Shown here one piece after another: positions 1 through 7,100 of a stretch of DNA of 22,106 nt (position 1 is the stretch's first letter; each line of letters opens with the position of its first letter). This DNA is from CAYGZQ01 sp964354375 [NCBI: uncultured Planctomycetota bacterium] (GTDB lineage Bacteria > JAJVIF01 > JAPKYR01), in NCBI GenBank assembly GCA_964354375.1, contig CAYGZQ010000017.1, positions 3,308-25,413 on the forward strand. The letters run 5' to 3'. The position numbers and the translations under genes were made by a program. The notes under the pieces were generated by a model. The model was not told the origin of the DNA. It saw nothing but the letters and a program-made list of their open reading frames with translations, and ran no database searches.

Positions 1-180
1 CCGGCCCAATCACCTGAATGCCTCATGAATAGTGGGATTAGCAGATTGAACACCCTCAGGCGAGTCTTCGAGCCTGGGGGTGCCGGCCCAATCACCTGAA
101 TGCCTCATGAATAGTGGGATTAGCAGATTGAACACCCCCAGGCAGAAAGCCTGCTCGCGCAGTCTTTCTGCCTGAGGGTG
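1..180. repeat. Tandem 82-bp repeat with variable hairpins
   Basis: A block beginning CCGGCCCAATCACCTGAATG occurs at position 1 and again at 83, and the first 61 bases match except for one base. Each block ends in a hairpin with conserved outer arms. The first is CACCCTCAGGC (51-61) with GCCTGGGGGTG (72-82). The second has longer arms: CACCCCCAGGCAGAAAG (133-149) with CTTTCTGCCTGAGGGTG (164-180). The loops differ in sequence and length. No gene is visible in 1-319; open frames here only read through the repeat. The first copy may continue beyond the window edge. Confidence 0.85.
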
Positions 181-235
181 CCACACGATTCGCTTCGATA
201 TACGATTTCCAACAGCCCCGAGACGTTCATGCTGC

Positions 236-262
236 AAAAACGGCCCCGGGGCAGGGGCCGTT
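236..262 (-). terminator. Rho-independent terminator of the parvulin-like lipoprotein gene
   Basis: Read on the minus strand, AACGGCCCC, a six-base loop and GGGGCCGTT form a perfect 9-bp stem running into a short T tract (A at 236-240 on plus). It lies about 60 bp past the stop codon of the minus-strand gene ending at 320. Confidence 0.75.
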
Positions 263-319
263 GAGAACCAGAAGGCAGTGGAGAGAGGAGATATTCTCAG
301 GCTGGAATCTGAGGGCGAA

Positions 320-1024
320 TCACCGGCGCTGTTCCTCGATCGCCTTGTTCAGCTTGGCGATGGCTTCGTCAAACGGGGTCATTGGTGCCGCAGCCGCTTC
401 CTGGGGCTCGTCTTCGGGTACATCATCCGCCGGTTTGATCTCGAACACGATGTGCCCGATCCTCACGCGCACCCCATCCCGGTCCAGAAGCTGAATCAGG
501 TGATATCCCGCCTTGGACTTGAGAATGGCGGAAACCTGCCCGATATCGAGGGAGTTCAATACCTCGGCCAGGTTTTCGCCGCACGATTCGAGGTCCACTT
601 CGAAGGGAAGCACTCCATTGAGCGCTTCAAGGTCGCTTGAGGGTATGCTCTTGAGGTCGTCCGGCGTGAGCTCTCTTGTGGCGTTGGCTACGACTTCGTT
701 GAAGCTCTCACCGGCGATCAGTTTCTCGCGCGCCGCCTCGGCCTCGACAAGAGGATGCGGGGGCTCCGACACGCCGACATTGTCGCCGCACGCTTCGAAC
801 GTCCCGGCGACGTCATACCAGAGTTTCTCGAGGTCCTGCTGCATGTAGGGTGCCGCAGTGTTGACGTTCTGGGGCAGGTCGGCGACCCTGTCGCCCAGGG
901 TCTGGATCGTCCCGGCGGCCGTGTCGGCGGCCTGCTGAGCGGTGCAGGCGTGCAACCCGAAAGCCGCCAGAACGCAAATGAACGGTATGAAACAGAAGTA
1001 TAGAAAGTGTCTTGTTAGTCTCAT
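320..1024 (-). CDS. Parvulin-like (PpiC/SurA-type) peptidyl-prolyl isomerase lipoprotein
   Basis: This 234-residue protein starts at the ATG at 1024 because GGAG lies 8-9 bases upstream; an in-frame ATG 39 bases earlier has no such site. Residues 1-27 are a lipoprotein signal ending in LHAC (lipidated Cys27), so it should sit in the envelope. The middle resembles a parvulin domain: helix AREKLIAGESFNEVVANAT, then LDIGQVSAILKSKAGYHLIQL, like the GEVS...GYHII end of PpiC. Unusually, the strand that normally opens a parvulin domain (HILV-like) is absent before the helix, and a matching GHIVFEI lies after it, followed by a short helix. The fold could be permuted or be two truncated tandem domains, so catalytic activity is uncertain. 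The tail is rich in Glu and Ala. It may be a folding chaperone for exported proteins (inference). It has its own terminator at 236-262. Confidence 0.7.
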   Translation of the reverse strand: MRLTRHFLYFCFIPFICVLAAFGLHACTAQQAADTAAGTIQTLGDRVADLPQNVNTAAPYMQQDLEKLWYDVAGTFEACGDNVGVSEPPHPLVEAEAAREKLIAGESFNEVVANATRELTPDDLKSIPSSDLEALNGVLPFEVDLESCGENLAEVLNSLDIGQVSAILKSKAGYHLIQLLDRDGVRVRIGHIVFEIKPADDVPEDEPQEAAAAPMTPFDEAIAKLNKAIEEQRR

Positions 1025-1212
1025 GGTTGTGATCTCCTTCTTCTCGTACTGCATGCTGTCCACGTATATCGCCTTATTTCACCAGTACTATCATGGCATA
1101 GCCTGCTATATTACATAATAGGACTTAAATTCCCGCGTTTTTTTCGGATTTTTTCCGCCACCAGGTTTTAAAGGGCTGGGAAGCTCAGTGGGACGGCACC
1201 GGCACCGGAATC

Positions 1213-2355
1213 CTACCCCGACCTCGGGGTAATCCGCCCGTACATCTCCTCGTACAACGCTATAATCTCCCGCTCCATCTCGTCGACGAAACCCTCGACA
1301 GCAACCGTCCGGACTATCCTCTCGCCCCGGTAAATGACCCCCTTCTCCTTCCCCGCAAGCAGGCATATGTCGCTGCCCGCGGCCTCGCCCGGACCGTTCA
1401 CCGCGCATCCCATCAGGGCCACCCTCAAGGGCTTGTCGAGATGCCCCAGCCTCTCCCTGAGCGCCAGGGCCACCGAACGTATATCCGCTTCGAGCCTCCC
1501 GCAGGTCGGACACGAGATGAACGTTATGCCCCTGTCGCGAAGGCCAAGCGCCTTCAGAATCTCGAAGCCCGACCGGACCTCCTCGACCGCGTCATCCGTT
1601 AGGCTCACACGGATCGTGTCGCCGATTCCCTCCGCGAGAAGAGTGCCGATCCCGACCGCCGACCGGATATTCCCCTCCCATGCGCAGCCCGCCTCCGTAA
1701 CTCCGAGATGGATGGGGAGATCGCATCTGGAGGCGAGAAGGCGGTTCGAGCGGATCATCTCGTCCGTGTGGCTCGACTTGATCGCGACAACGATGTCATC
1801 GAAATCGGCGTCCCGGAGCATTTCGATGTGCCTGAGTGCGCCTTCGACCGATGCCGCAATCCGGTCGCCCGAGTGTTTGGCGAGCAGATCCTTCGGAAGG
1901 CTGCCCGAGTTGACCCCCACGCGAATCGGGACACGGGCGTCCCCCGCTGCCCGTGCAATTAGCTGGACATCGGATGGTCTGGCGATATTGCCGGGGTTGA
2001 TCCGGATTTTGTCTACACCGGCGTCAATCGAAGCGAGCGCGGCCCGCGCGCTGAAATGGATATCCGCGATGATCGGGACGGAGCATTTCTTGAGGATGAA
2101 TTTCAGGGTCTCGACGGCTTTTTCGTCGGGGATTGTCAGGCGAATGAGCTCGCATCCCGCAGCCTCGAGTCTCAGGCAGTCTTCAACTATGCCGACCGCA
2201 TCGTCGGGCCTGCGTTTTATCATGGACTGGACGCTCACCGGTGCGTCCCCGCCGATCGCGACCTCGCGACGTCCTCCGCGTCCACCCACGGTCACCTTCC
2301 GGCACGGACGTCTCGGCGTCTTTCCCGTCTCATCAATTTGGATTTCCCCTGACAT
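1213..2355 (-). CDS. ispG: 4-hydroxy-3-methylbut-2-en-1-yl diphosphate synthase (flavodoxin/ferredoxin)
   Basis: The 380-residue protein is IspG (GcpE), the [4Fe-4S] enzyme that reductively opens methylerythritol cyclodiphosphate to HMBPP in the MEP isoprenoid pathway. The N-terminal TIM-barrel part is clear: GGDAPVSVQSM near residues 35-45, then IRLTIPD, IIADIHF, KIRINPGNI and VGVNSGSLPKDLL. The C-terminal cluster domain has SCPTCGR (Cys282, Cys285) and MGCAVNGPGEA (Cys317, Glu324), matching the three Cys and one Glu ligands known for the family. Length is normal for the two-domain bacterial form. GGGGAA lies about 12 bases before the ATG. The gene follows a terminator (2372-2398), so it is probably transcribed apart from the lipoprotein gene behind it. 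I see no clear terminator downstream (1064-1212 is AT-rich without a convincing stem). Confidence 0.97.
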   Translation of the reverse strand: MSGEIQIDETGKTPRRPCRKVTVGGRGGRREVAIGGDAPVSVQSMIKRRPDDAVGIVEDCLRLEAAGCELIRLTIPDEKAVETLKFILKKCSVPIIADIHFSARAALASIDAGVDKIRINPGNIARPSDVQLIARAAGDARVPIRVGVNSGSLPKDLLAKHSGDRIAASVEGALRHIEMLRDADFDDIVVAIKSSHTDEMIRSNRLLASRCDLPIHLGVTEAGCAWEGNIRSAVGIGTLLAEGIGDTIRVSLTDDAVEEVRSGFEILKALGLRDRGITFISCPTCGRLEADIRSVALALRERLGHLDKPLRVALMGCAVNGPGEAAGSDICLLAGKEKGVIYRGERIVRTVAVEGFVDEMEREIIALYEEMYGRITPRSG

Positions 2356-2371
2356 GGCCTGGTTTCCCCAA

Positions 2372-2398
2372 CAAAAAGAGCCGCTTCTCTCAAGCGGC
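2372..2398 (-). terminator. Terminator after the acidic-tail lipoprotein gene
   Basis: On the minus strand GCCGCTT, loop GAGAG and AAGCGGC are followed by TCTTTTTG. It lies 36 bp past the stop codon at 2434 and just upstream of ispG. The stem is identical to two hairpins at 7116-7169. Confidence 0.85.
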
Positions 2399-2433
2399 CC
2401 TAGTATACCCGATCGACGGATACGAAGACTAAT

Positions 2434-3048
2434 CTAGTCGTTTTCCTCATTCTCCTCGTTCTCAGAGGCTTCGCCTTCCTCATCGTCAGACGCGCCTTCT
2501 TCATCGTCCTGCACGGTCTCTTCCTTCGGAAGGAACACGAGCGGGTCGACCTTGTCAGGCAGCGTCATCCCGTGAGCTTGATACCACTGCTTCACCGAGT
2601 TCAGACCGGCGGTGGCTTCCGCGTTCGCAGGGTCCAGCTCGAGGATTCTCATGTAGTGGTGATAAAGCACCCCATTGAGAACAGCCGGCTCGACCGTGCG
2701 GTCCGAGATAATCTCGCGCACGTAACTCATGTGAGTTTCAATCAGCATGTCGTTAAGTCCCTCGAATTGCGGACTGGTCGCGGACATGCCCTCAAGAATC
2801 GTGATGGCCCCTTCGACATCGCCGGTTCTCAAAAGCTCCTGGGCCTTGGCGGACTGGTCTTCAGGGGTAAGGGTCAACGCAGGCGGGGTCTGCTCGTTGG
2901 TTGGAGCGGTACCCGTCGTCTGATTCGTCTTGATATCCTGCGGACCGGGTCCGCCTTGCTTCGCAGGATTCTGTTGAGTTTGGGATCCTGTGCAGGCGGC
3001 TATAAACAGAAAACCGGCCATACACATGACCAGCAGAGTTCTAGACAT
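2434..3048 (-). CDS. Lipoprotein with TPR-like helices and an acidic C-terminal tail
   Basis: This is a 204-residue exported protein of unknown function. The signal peptide ends in the lipobox IAAC (Cys19). A Gln/Pro/Thr-rich linker (about 20-60) leads to paired helices resembling tetratricopeptide repeats, such as AQELLRTGDVEGAITILEGM and a later stretch ending RILELDPANAEATAGL. The last 30 or so residues are almost all Asp, Glu, Ser and Asn. The only strong Shine-Dalgarno, AGGAGG (3063-3068), lies 14 bases from the ATG, longer than usual, and no better in-frame start is visible nearer it. A TTGCAT-16-TATAAT promoter lies upstream and a terminator follows, so it looks monocistronic. The tail could bind cations or basic partners, but this is inference. 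Confidence 0.75.
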   Translation of the reverse strand: MSRTLLVMCMAGFLFIAACTGSQTQQNPAKQGGPGPQDIKTNQTTGTAPTNEQTPPALTLTPEDQSAKAQELLRTGDVEGAITILEGMSATSPQFEGLNDMLIETHMSYVREIISDRTVEPAVLNGVLYHHYMRILELDPANAEATAGLNSVKQWYQAHGMTLPDKVDPLVFLPKEETVQDDEEGASDDEEGEASENEENEEND

Positions 3049-3109
3049 AGATTATTTAATCGCCTCCTTGGCTATTCGGCAGTCTTGCCGGAATCCATGC
3101 CTGGCGCGT

Positions 3110-3137
3110 ATTATACACCTCCCCGAATACAATGCAA
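3110..3137 (-). promoter_or_regulatory. Sigma-70-type promoter for the acidic-tail lipoprotein gene
   Basis: On the minus strand TTGCAT (3137-3132), a 16-base spacer and a perfect TATAAT (3115-3110) point at the gene starting at 3048. The untranslated leader would be about 55 nt. Confidence 0.75.
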
Positions 3138-3173
3138 GGTCGTGAGGGAGTACATCGAGTACTCCCCGATCCC

Positions 3174-3299
3174 GTGGCGCCCATATGTCCGCTCCTGCGG
3201 ACAGATGGGTGCCTCATCTTACAAAGAATCTCTCTCGGCGAGCCGATACACCCGTCCGTACGCTCCTCGACAAGCTCGGAGCGCACGTACGGGCGCCAC
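3174..3299. repeat. 126-bp palindrome-ended repeat, copy 1
   Basis: The element begins GTGGCGCCC and ends GGGCGCCAC, a 9-bp terminal inverted repeat. Inside is a hairpin, CCCATATGTCCGC-TCCT-GCGGACAGATGGG, with one mismatch. A second imperfect hairpin is built on CCGTACGCTCC and GGAGCGCACGTACGG. Copy 2 starts 161 bp downstream and differs at five positions. There is no coding signal: open frames on both strands run through both copies. Confidence 0.85.
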
Positions 3300-3334
3300 A
3301 GAATGCCGCGACGAGTGACTCTCGCTTCGTCCCC

Positions 3335-3460
3335 GTGGCGCCCATATGTCCGCTCCTGCGGACAGATGGGCGCCTCATCTTAGAAAGAATCTCTCTCGGC
3401 GAGCCGATACACCCGTCCGTCCGCCCCTCGACAAGCTCGGAGCGTACGTACGGGCGCCAC
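3335..3460. repeat. 126-bp palindrome-ended repeat, copy 2
   Basis: Same orientation and length as the copy at 3174-3299, with the same 9-bp inverted ends. The five differences are single substitutions and the main internal hairpin is unchanged. A 35-bp unrelated spacer (3300-3334) separates the two. The 3049-3516 gap holds these two copies and two promoters, and no gene. Confidence 0.85.
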
Positions 3461-3494
3461 AGACCAAATCCGCAGCTTCCGTTCCACACCCTTG

Positions 3495-3503
3495 TGATAT
3501 ACT
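3495..3503 (+). promoter_or_regulatory. Possible extended -10 promoter for the membrane peptidase gene
   Basis: TGATATACT fits an extended -10 (TGnTATACT) without a good -35. Transcription would begin near 3510, leaving a very short leader before the TTG at 3517. Confidence 0.35.
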
Positions 3504-3516
3504 TCCCTGAAACCTC

Positions 3517-6042
3517 TTGCGTGGTACTGCGGTGGCCCCAGGAAGCTCATCACATCCCGACTATTCCGCCGTTGAGGGATTCTCTCATTTCTACCGTCAC
3601 GCGTATTTCAACGCGATCTCCTGGCGCGTGTACCAGGCCATGCTCCTGTTCCTCGTGATCCTGACGATCGTATGCAGCCGGATCGCGATGCTGAACATAC
3701 TGGGGTACGAGTTCTCCGCAGTCATCGCCCTGTTTGTGTGCCACTTCACCGCTGCGCTGGCGATCCGGGAATTCGACAGCCTTCGCGACGTTCTCGCACA
3801 TCGAAGCCCGTTCAGTCCGGGACCCCACCCGCGACTCGTGGTCTTGGGAGTCATTCTCGGCTCCCTGGCGGCAAGCGGCTGGCTTCTGCTCGTGCCCCTT
3901 GTGGAAATAGTACTTCTCGATCTGGTGTTCGGGATACGCAACTGCGACCCGCTCACAGGCCTCGGCTTTTATCTCACCATCCCGCTCATAAGCTCATTCT
4001 TCTCGGCCTCGCTCGGAGCGTGGTGCGCTCTGACCACCTCAACCCGACGCAAGGCGGGATGGCTCTACGTGCTCATCCTTGCGATTTTCGTCGCAAGAGT
4101 GGCGATAAGAATCGGCAGGGGTCACACGATCGGACTGAATGATCCGTTCCTCGGCACGCTGAACCTTCCGCTCTATGACCAGGAGGCCAACCTGGCAAGC
4201 GGCTTTCTGTTCAGCCGGCTTTTTCTCCTGACCGCCTCGGCGTTCATTGCGACGGTTTCATGTCTCCTTGCCGATGCTCGCTTCCAGACGTACGGCCAGA
4301 GGAACATCTTCGGCAACCTGCGACGAATGGACGCCTTTCTCCCCGAGATTCAGGCAGCGCTTGTGACGGCAGTGCTTTTGATTCTGGGCTTTTACTACCA
4401 GGGGCCTCTGGGGATGGAGGTCACGAGAAGATATGTCGAACACGTTCTCAACGGACGAGTCGAGACCGATCATTTCATCCTCCGCTACCCGAAGGGCTCA
4501 GAGGTCGAGGACAACATCGAACGAGTCGCCGAAGAGCACGAGTTCTATTACTGGTCGATAGTGAACGAGATCAAGGTCGCGCCGAAGGGGAAAATCAGGG
4601 CTTACATCTATCCGAGCCGAAAAATGAAAACGACCCTGACCGGCGTCGGATCGTCCGTCTACGCCAAGCCCTGGACGTGCGAGATACATGTCGAGTTCGA
4701 CCCGAACCGGATATGGGCTCTGAAGCACGAGCTTGTGCACGTGATCTCGGCCCCGATGGGCCTGCGTTTCTTCGGATCATCCGTGCTGGGCGCGTACGGA
4801 GAGGGAATCGCGGAGGGCGTCTACTGGGAGACCGACAACGCGCTGACGCAGCATCAGTGGGCCGCCGCCCTGAGAGAGGCGCAGGATCCCCTGACAAACA
4901 AGCCTTTCTTTCCGCGCGACACAGCCCCCCTTCCGCTTCTCACGCGCAATTTCCGTCCGGGCGGTTTCTACGTCGGACGGATCGGGATGAACTATTATCT
5001 TGCCGCCAGCCACACAAGATGGTTCCTGGACACGTACGGTCCTGAGGCCTACGCGCTCGCTTACGTCAGGGACGACACCTCCAGCGCCATCGGGATGACC
5101 CAGGAGGCGGAAGCCCGGGCATGGATGGACTACCTCGATCATGTTCCCCTCAGACGGGAGGAAATCCTGAGTGCGAGGCTTGGATTCGCCGCGCCGAAAT
5201 TCGTAGTCCGGGTTTGCGCGCACGAGCTCGCGGAGCATGAGCGGCTGGCTGAGGAGGCGGTCCGGCGATCGGCATGGGCGGATGCCTGTGACGAATACGA
5301 AATCCTTCTGGACTACTCGCCGAGGAATGTCCGCTACGGTTACGAAGAGGCGAAGGTTTTGTACCGGGACGACAAGTTCGAGGAAGCGCTGAGCCTGGTT
5401 GCGTCGATGCGTCAATGGGAAAGCGCGGACGAGGGTTGGCAGACATACCTCACCGTTCTCGAAGGCGACATCTACACAAGGTCGGGACAACCGTCCATGG
5501 CGTTCGACAAATACTCTCAGGCGATCCAGAACTCCCTGACCACATCGTTCAGGGAGAGCATCATGCTGAGAATCGCGGTGCTCAACTCGCCCGCAAGAGA
5601 GGAATTCCTGGGGGCACTTCAGAAACCCGACGAAGCTCGATGGCGATTCGAGCGCGCAAGAGCCCTCGACTCCTCCTGGCTTCCGCTCTATTACCTGGGG
5701 ACCGACCTGATCGGCGACAGGATGTACAAGGAAGCCGAGGAGATGTTCCTGGAGTGCCTTCGACTCGACCCGCCTTACCCATTCATCGAGCGGACCTGCC
5801 TTTACGACCTCGGCGTATGCGCCTACCGCAACAAGGAGTACTCGCTCGCTCGGCGAAACTTCCAGGACGCAAGCGCTATTGCAGCGGACATCTTCACGCA
5901 GGAACATCCCAGCTACGACGGCTTCATTCCGCTGAATCGTCTCGACTCCTGGTCTCATTCGTGCTCGGAATGGCTGTCGAGATGCGACTGGCGCGAGGGC
6001 TGGGCCGGTCTGCCGGGAGAATCCGGGGAGACGGGAGAATGA
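3517..6042 (+). CDS. Polytopic membrane protein with HExxH peptidase-like domain and TPR region
   Basis: This 841-residue protein is not one I can name. Residues 40-295 hold about seven or eight hydrophobic segments, resembling an ABC-2-type permease module. The soluble part begins near 300. It has HELVH at 404-408 followed by GEGIAEGVYWE (Glu429, Glu433, Glu438), the layout of a gluzincin zinc peptidase with a downstream Glu ligand. Roughly 560-820 is helical with TPR-like repeats, such as the stretches around YEILLDYSPRN and FLECLRLDPPYP. A membrane-bound metallopeptidase or a sensor with a TPR docking surface is plausible; the substrate is unknown. The start is uncertain: the TTG has no clear Shine-Dalgarno, GTG at 3532 is an alternative, and the first in-frame ATG is near residue 42. 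The stop overlaps the next start as ATGA, so the two proteins are probably made together. Confidence 0.7.
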   Translation: MRGTAVAPGSSSHPDYSAVEGFSHFYRHAYFNAISWRVYQAMLLFLVILTIVCSRIAMLNILGYEFSAVIALFVCHFTAALAIREFDSLRDVLAHRSPFSPGPHPRLVVLGVILGSLAASGWLLLVPLVEIVLLDLVFGIRNCDPLTGLGFYLTIPLISSFFSASLGAWCALTTSTRRKAGWLYVLILAIFVARVAIRIGRGHTIGLNDPFLGTLNLPLYDQEANLASGFLFSRLFLLTASAFIATVSCLLADARFQTYGQRNIFGNLRRMDAFLPEIQAALVTAVLLILGFYYQGPLGMEVTRRYVEHVLNGRVETDHFILRYPKGSEVEDNIERVAEEHEFYYWSIVNEIKVAPKGKIRAYIYPSRKMKTTLTGVGSSVYAKPWTCEIHVEFDPNRIWALKHELVHVISAPMGLRFFGSSVLGAYGEGIAEGVYWETDNALTQHQWAAALREAQDPLTNKPFFPRDTAPLPLLTRNFRPGGFYVGRIGMNYYLAASHTRWFLDTYGPEAYALAYVRDDTSSAIGMTQEAEARAWMDYLDHVPLRREEILSARLGFAAPKFVVRVCAHELAEHERLAEEAVRRSAWADACDEYEILLDYSPRNVRYGYEEAKVLYRDDKFEEALSLVASMRQWESADEGWQTYLTVLEGDIYTRSGQPSMAFDKYSQAIQNSLTTSFRESIMLRIAVLNSPAREEFLGALQKPDEARWRFERARALDSSWLPLYYLGTDLIGDRMYKEAEEMFLECLRLDPPYPFIERTCLYDLGVCAYRNKEYSLARRNFQDASAIAADIFTQEHPSYDGFIPLNRLDSWSHSCSEWLSRCDWREGWAGLPGESGETGE

Positions 6043-6665
6043 ACCCTCCCGCGGGCATACGCATTGCGCTCAATTCGATAATCCCGAGAACCGCCACGAA
6101 CGGTCCCGGCGCAAGGTTCGGCATGTGGGTGCAGGGATGTCCCAGGCGCTGCGAAGGATGCTTCAATCCCGGCATGCTCCCTACCCTCCCCGACGATGCG
6201 CCTGAATTCATGCCGCCGAACACTCCCGGATGGATACAGGTCGAAGCTCTGATTCAGTTAATCGGGGAGGAACACGCCCGCTCACCGCTCGAGGGCATTT
6301 CGGTCTCCGGCGGCGAGCCATTCGATCAACCCGGGGCGATGAAACGTCTTTGCGAGCTTGTGCAGGCGACGGGTCTGTCGGTCCTCGTGTTCACAGGTTA
6401 CGCGCTGGAGGAGCTGCTGGAGAAACCTTCGACGAAGGGGTTTTTCGAGCCTGCGCCGGTGGTGGATATTCTGATCGACGGTCCGTACGATCGTTCGCGG
6501 CAGGTCGCCGGCGAGCTCAGGGGAAGCGCGAACCAGCACATAAGGCTTCTCACCGACCGGTACTGCGAAGGAAATTTGACGCCGCCCGGAACGCTCGAGT
6601 GCATTGTCCGGCGCGACGGATCGATCGCTTTCACCGGCTTATGCAGACCGCCTTTCAACGAATGA
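6039..6665 (+). CDS. NrdG-like radical SAM activating protein (4Fe-4S single-cluster domain)
   Basis: The 208-residue product has the radical SAM cluster motif CPRRCEGC (Cys34, Cys38, Cys41) and the SAM-contacting SGGEPF (90-95), followed by the short alpha/beta fold of the NrdG and pyruvate formate-lyase activase group. Such enzymes cleave S-adenosylmethionine and usually place a glycyl radical on a partner. No NrdD-like or other glycyl radical enzyme is present here, so the substrate is open. The ATG at 6039 is preceded by GGGAGACGGGAGA and overlaps the upstream stop (ATGA), which fixes the start and implies translational coupling to the membrane peptidase-like protein. A much longer in-frame reading upstream of 6039 is a shadow of that gene. 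Family confidence is high, role unknown. Confidence 0.88.
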   Translation: MNPPAGIRIALNSIIPRTATNGPGARFGMWVQGCPRRCEGCFNPGMLPTLPDDAPEFMPPNTPGWIQVEALIQLIGEEHARSPLEGISVSGGEPFDQPGAMKRLCELVQATGLSVLVFTGYALEELLEKPSTKGFFEPAPVVDILIDGPYDRSRQVAGELRGSANQHIRLLTDRYCEGNLTPPGTLECIVRRDGSIAFTGLCRPPFNE

Positions 6666-6692
6666 CGCCCATTGGGGCACCGGTACCGGATT

Positions 6693-6730
6693 ATTCGTAG
6701 GGGCACGGGATGCCGTGCCCTTCGGCGAAT
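6693..6730. repeat. GGGGCACGG...CCGTGCCC palindrome
   Basis: GGGCACGG and CCGTGCCC form a strong stem around GAT, flanked by an outer ATTCG/CGAAT pair. The core is a near copy of the perfect 28-bp palindrome at 17130-17157. It lies between two convergent genes and could act as a transcription barrier, but no T tract follows on plus. Confidence 0.7.
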
Positions 6731-6739
6731 GGGTGAGAC

Positions 6740-6766
6740 AAAAAAAAGAACCGGACATACCGGTCC
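6740..6766 (-). terminator. Rho-independent terminator of the downstream cold-shock gene
   Basis: On the minus strand GGACCGG, a 5-base loop and CCGGTTC form a 7-bp stem with one G-U pair, followed by eight Ts (A at 6740-6747 on plus). It lies 31 bp past the stop at 6797. Confidence 0.9.
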
Positions 6767-6796
6767 TGCGAGAAACGGAAGACTCCCCAAGATCTC

Positions 6797-7003
6797 CTAG
6801 TCCGAGTGGCTCAGCACGTTCCTGGCCTGCGGACCCTTGTGGCTGATCACCAGGTCGAACTGCACCTTGTCTCCCTGGGTCAGGGTACGATAGCCCTCAC
6901 CCGGTATCGCGGTGTAGTGCACGAATATGTCCTTCCCCTCCTGGGTGGTTATGAAGCCATAACCTTTCTTCGCATCAAACCATTTCACGATACCATCAGC
7001 CAC
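6797..7003 (-). CDS. Cold-shock protein (CspA family)
   Basis: This 68-residue protein is a single OB-fold cold-shock domain that binds single-stranded RNA or DNA, acting as an RNA chaperone in the cytoplasm. GIVKWFDAKKGYGFI carries RNP1 (KGYGFI) and DIFVHY is RNP2. The length matches the family. The GTG at 7003 is chosen because AGGAG lies 7 bases upstream and the domain begins immediately after it; a longer open frame upstream is noise. It has its own TTGACA promoter (7033-7062) and a strong terminator (6740-6766), so it is a single-gene unit. A second family member lies at 7731-7958. Confidence 0.96.
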   Translation of the reverse strand: MADGIVKWFDAKKGYGFITTQEGKDIFVHYTAIPGEGYRTLTQGDKVQFDLVISHKGPQARNVLSHSD

Positions 7004-7032
7004 TTGGTACTCCTTTCCGAAAGCCCCGCAGG

Positions 7033-7062
7033 ATGGTAGCACCCGGTGCCGGGAAGTGTCAA
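7033..7062 (-). promoter_or_regulatory. Sigma-70-type promoter for the cold-shock gene at 7003
   Basis: On the minus strand a perfect TTGACA (7062-7057), an 18-base spacer and TACCAT (7038-7033). The leader would be only about 25 nt, far shorter than the long structured cspA leader of E. coli. Confidence 0.75.
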
Positions 7063-7100
7063 GGAACACATCTATGCGAGTGCATCCGGCAATTGATCCT

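Noticed and set aside
1-190. CRISPR array or integron attC site
   Set aside because: The repeats are 82 bp with near-identical content and no unique spacers, and there is no cas gene. The hairpins lack attC-type RYYYAAC/GTTRRRY core sites.
1064-1212. Terminator for ispG in the AT-rich region
   Set aside because: The T runs (near 1140-1155) are on the plus strand, so they are in the wrong direction for ispG; no stem precedes a T tract on minus.
1334-2437. Long plus-strand open frame opposite ispG
   Set aside because: It is the antisense of a clearly conserved gene, Ser/Arg-rich, with no family resemblance.
4777-5958. 393-codon minus-strand frame opposite the membrane peptidase gene
   Set aside because: It is a high-GC shadow frame: no domain, and the plus-strand protein has transmembrane, HExxH and TPR signals.
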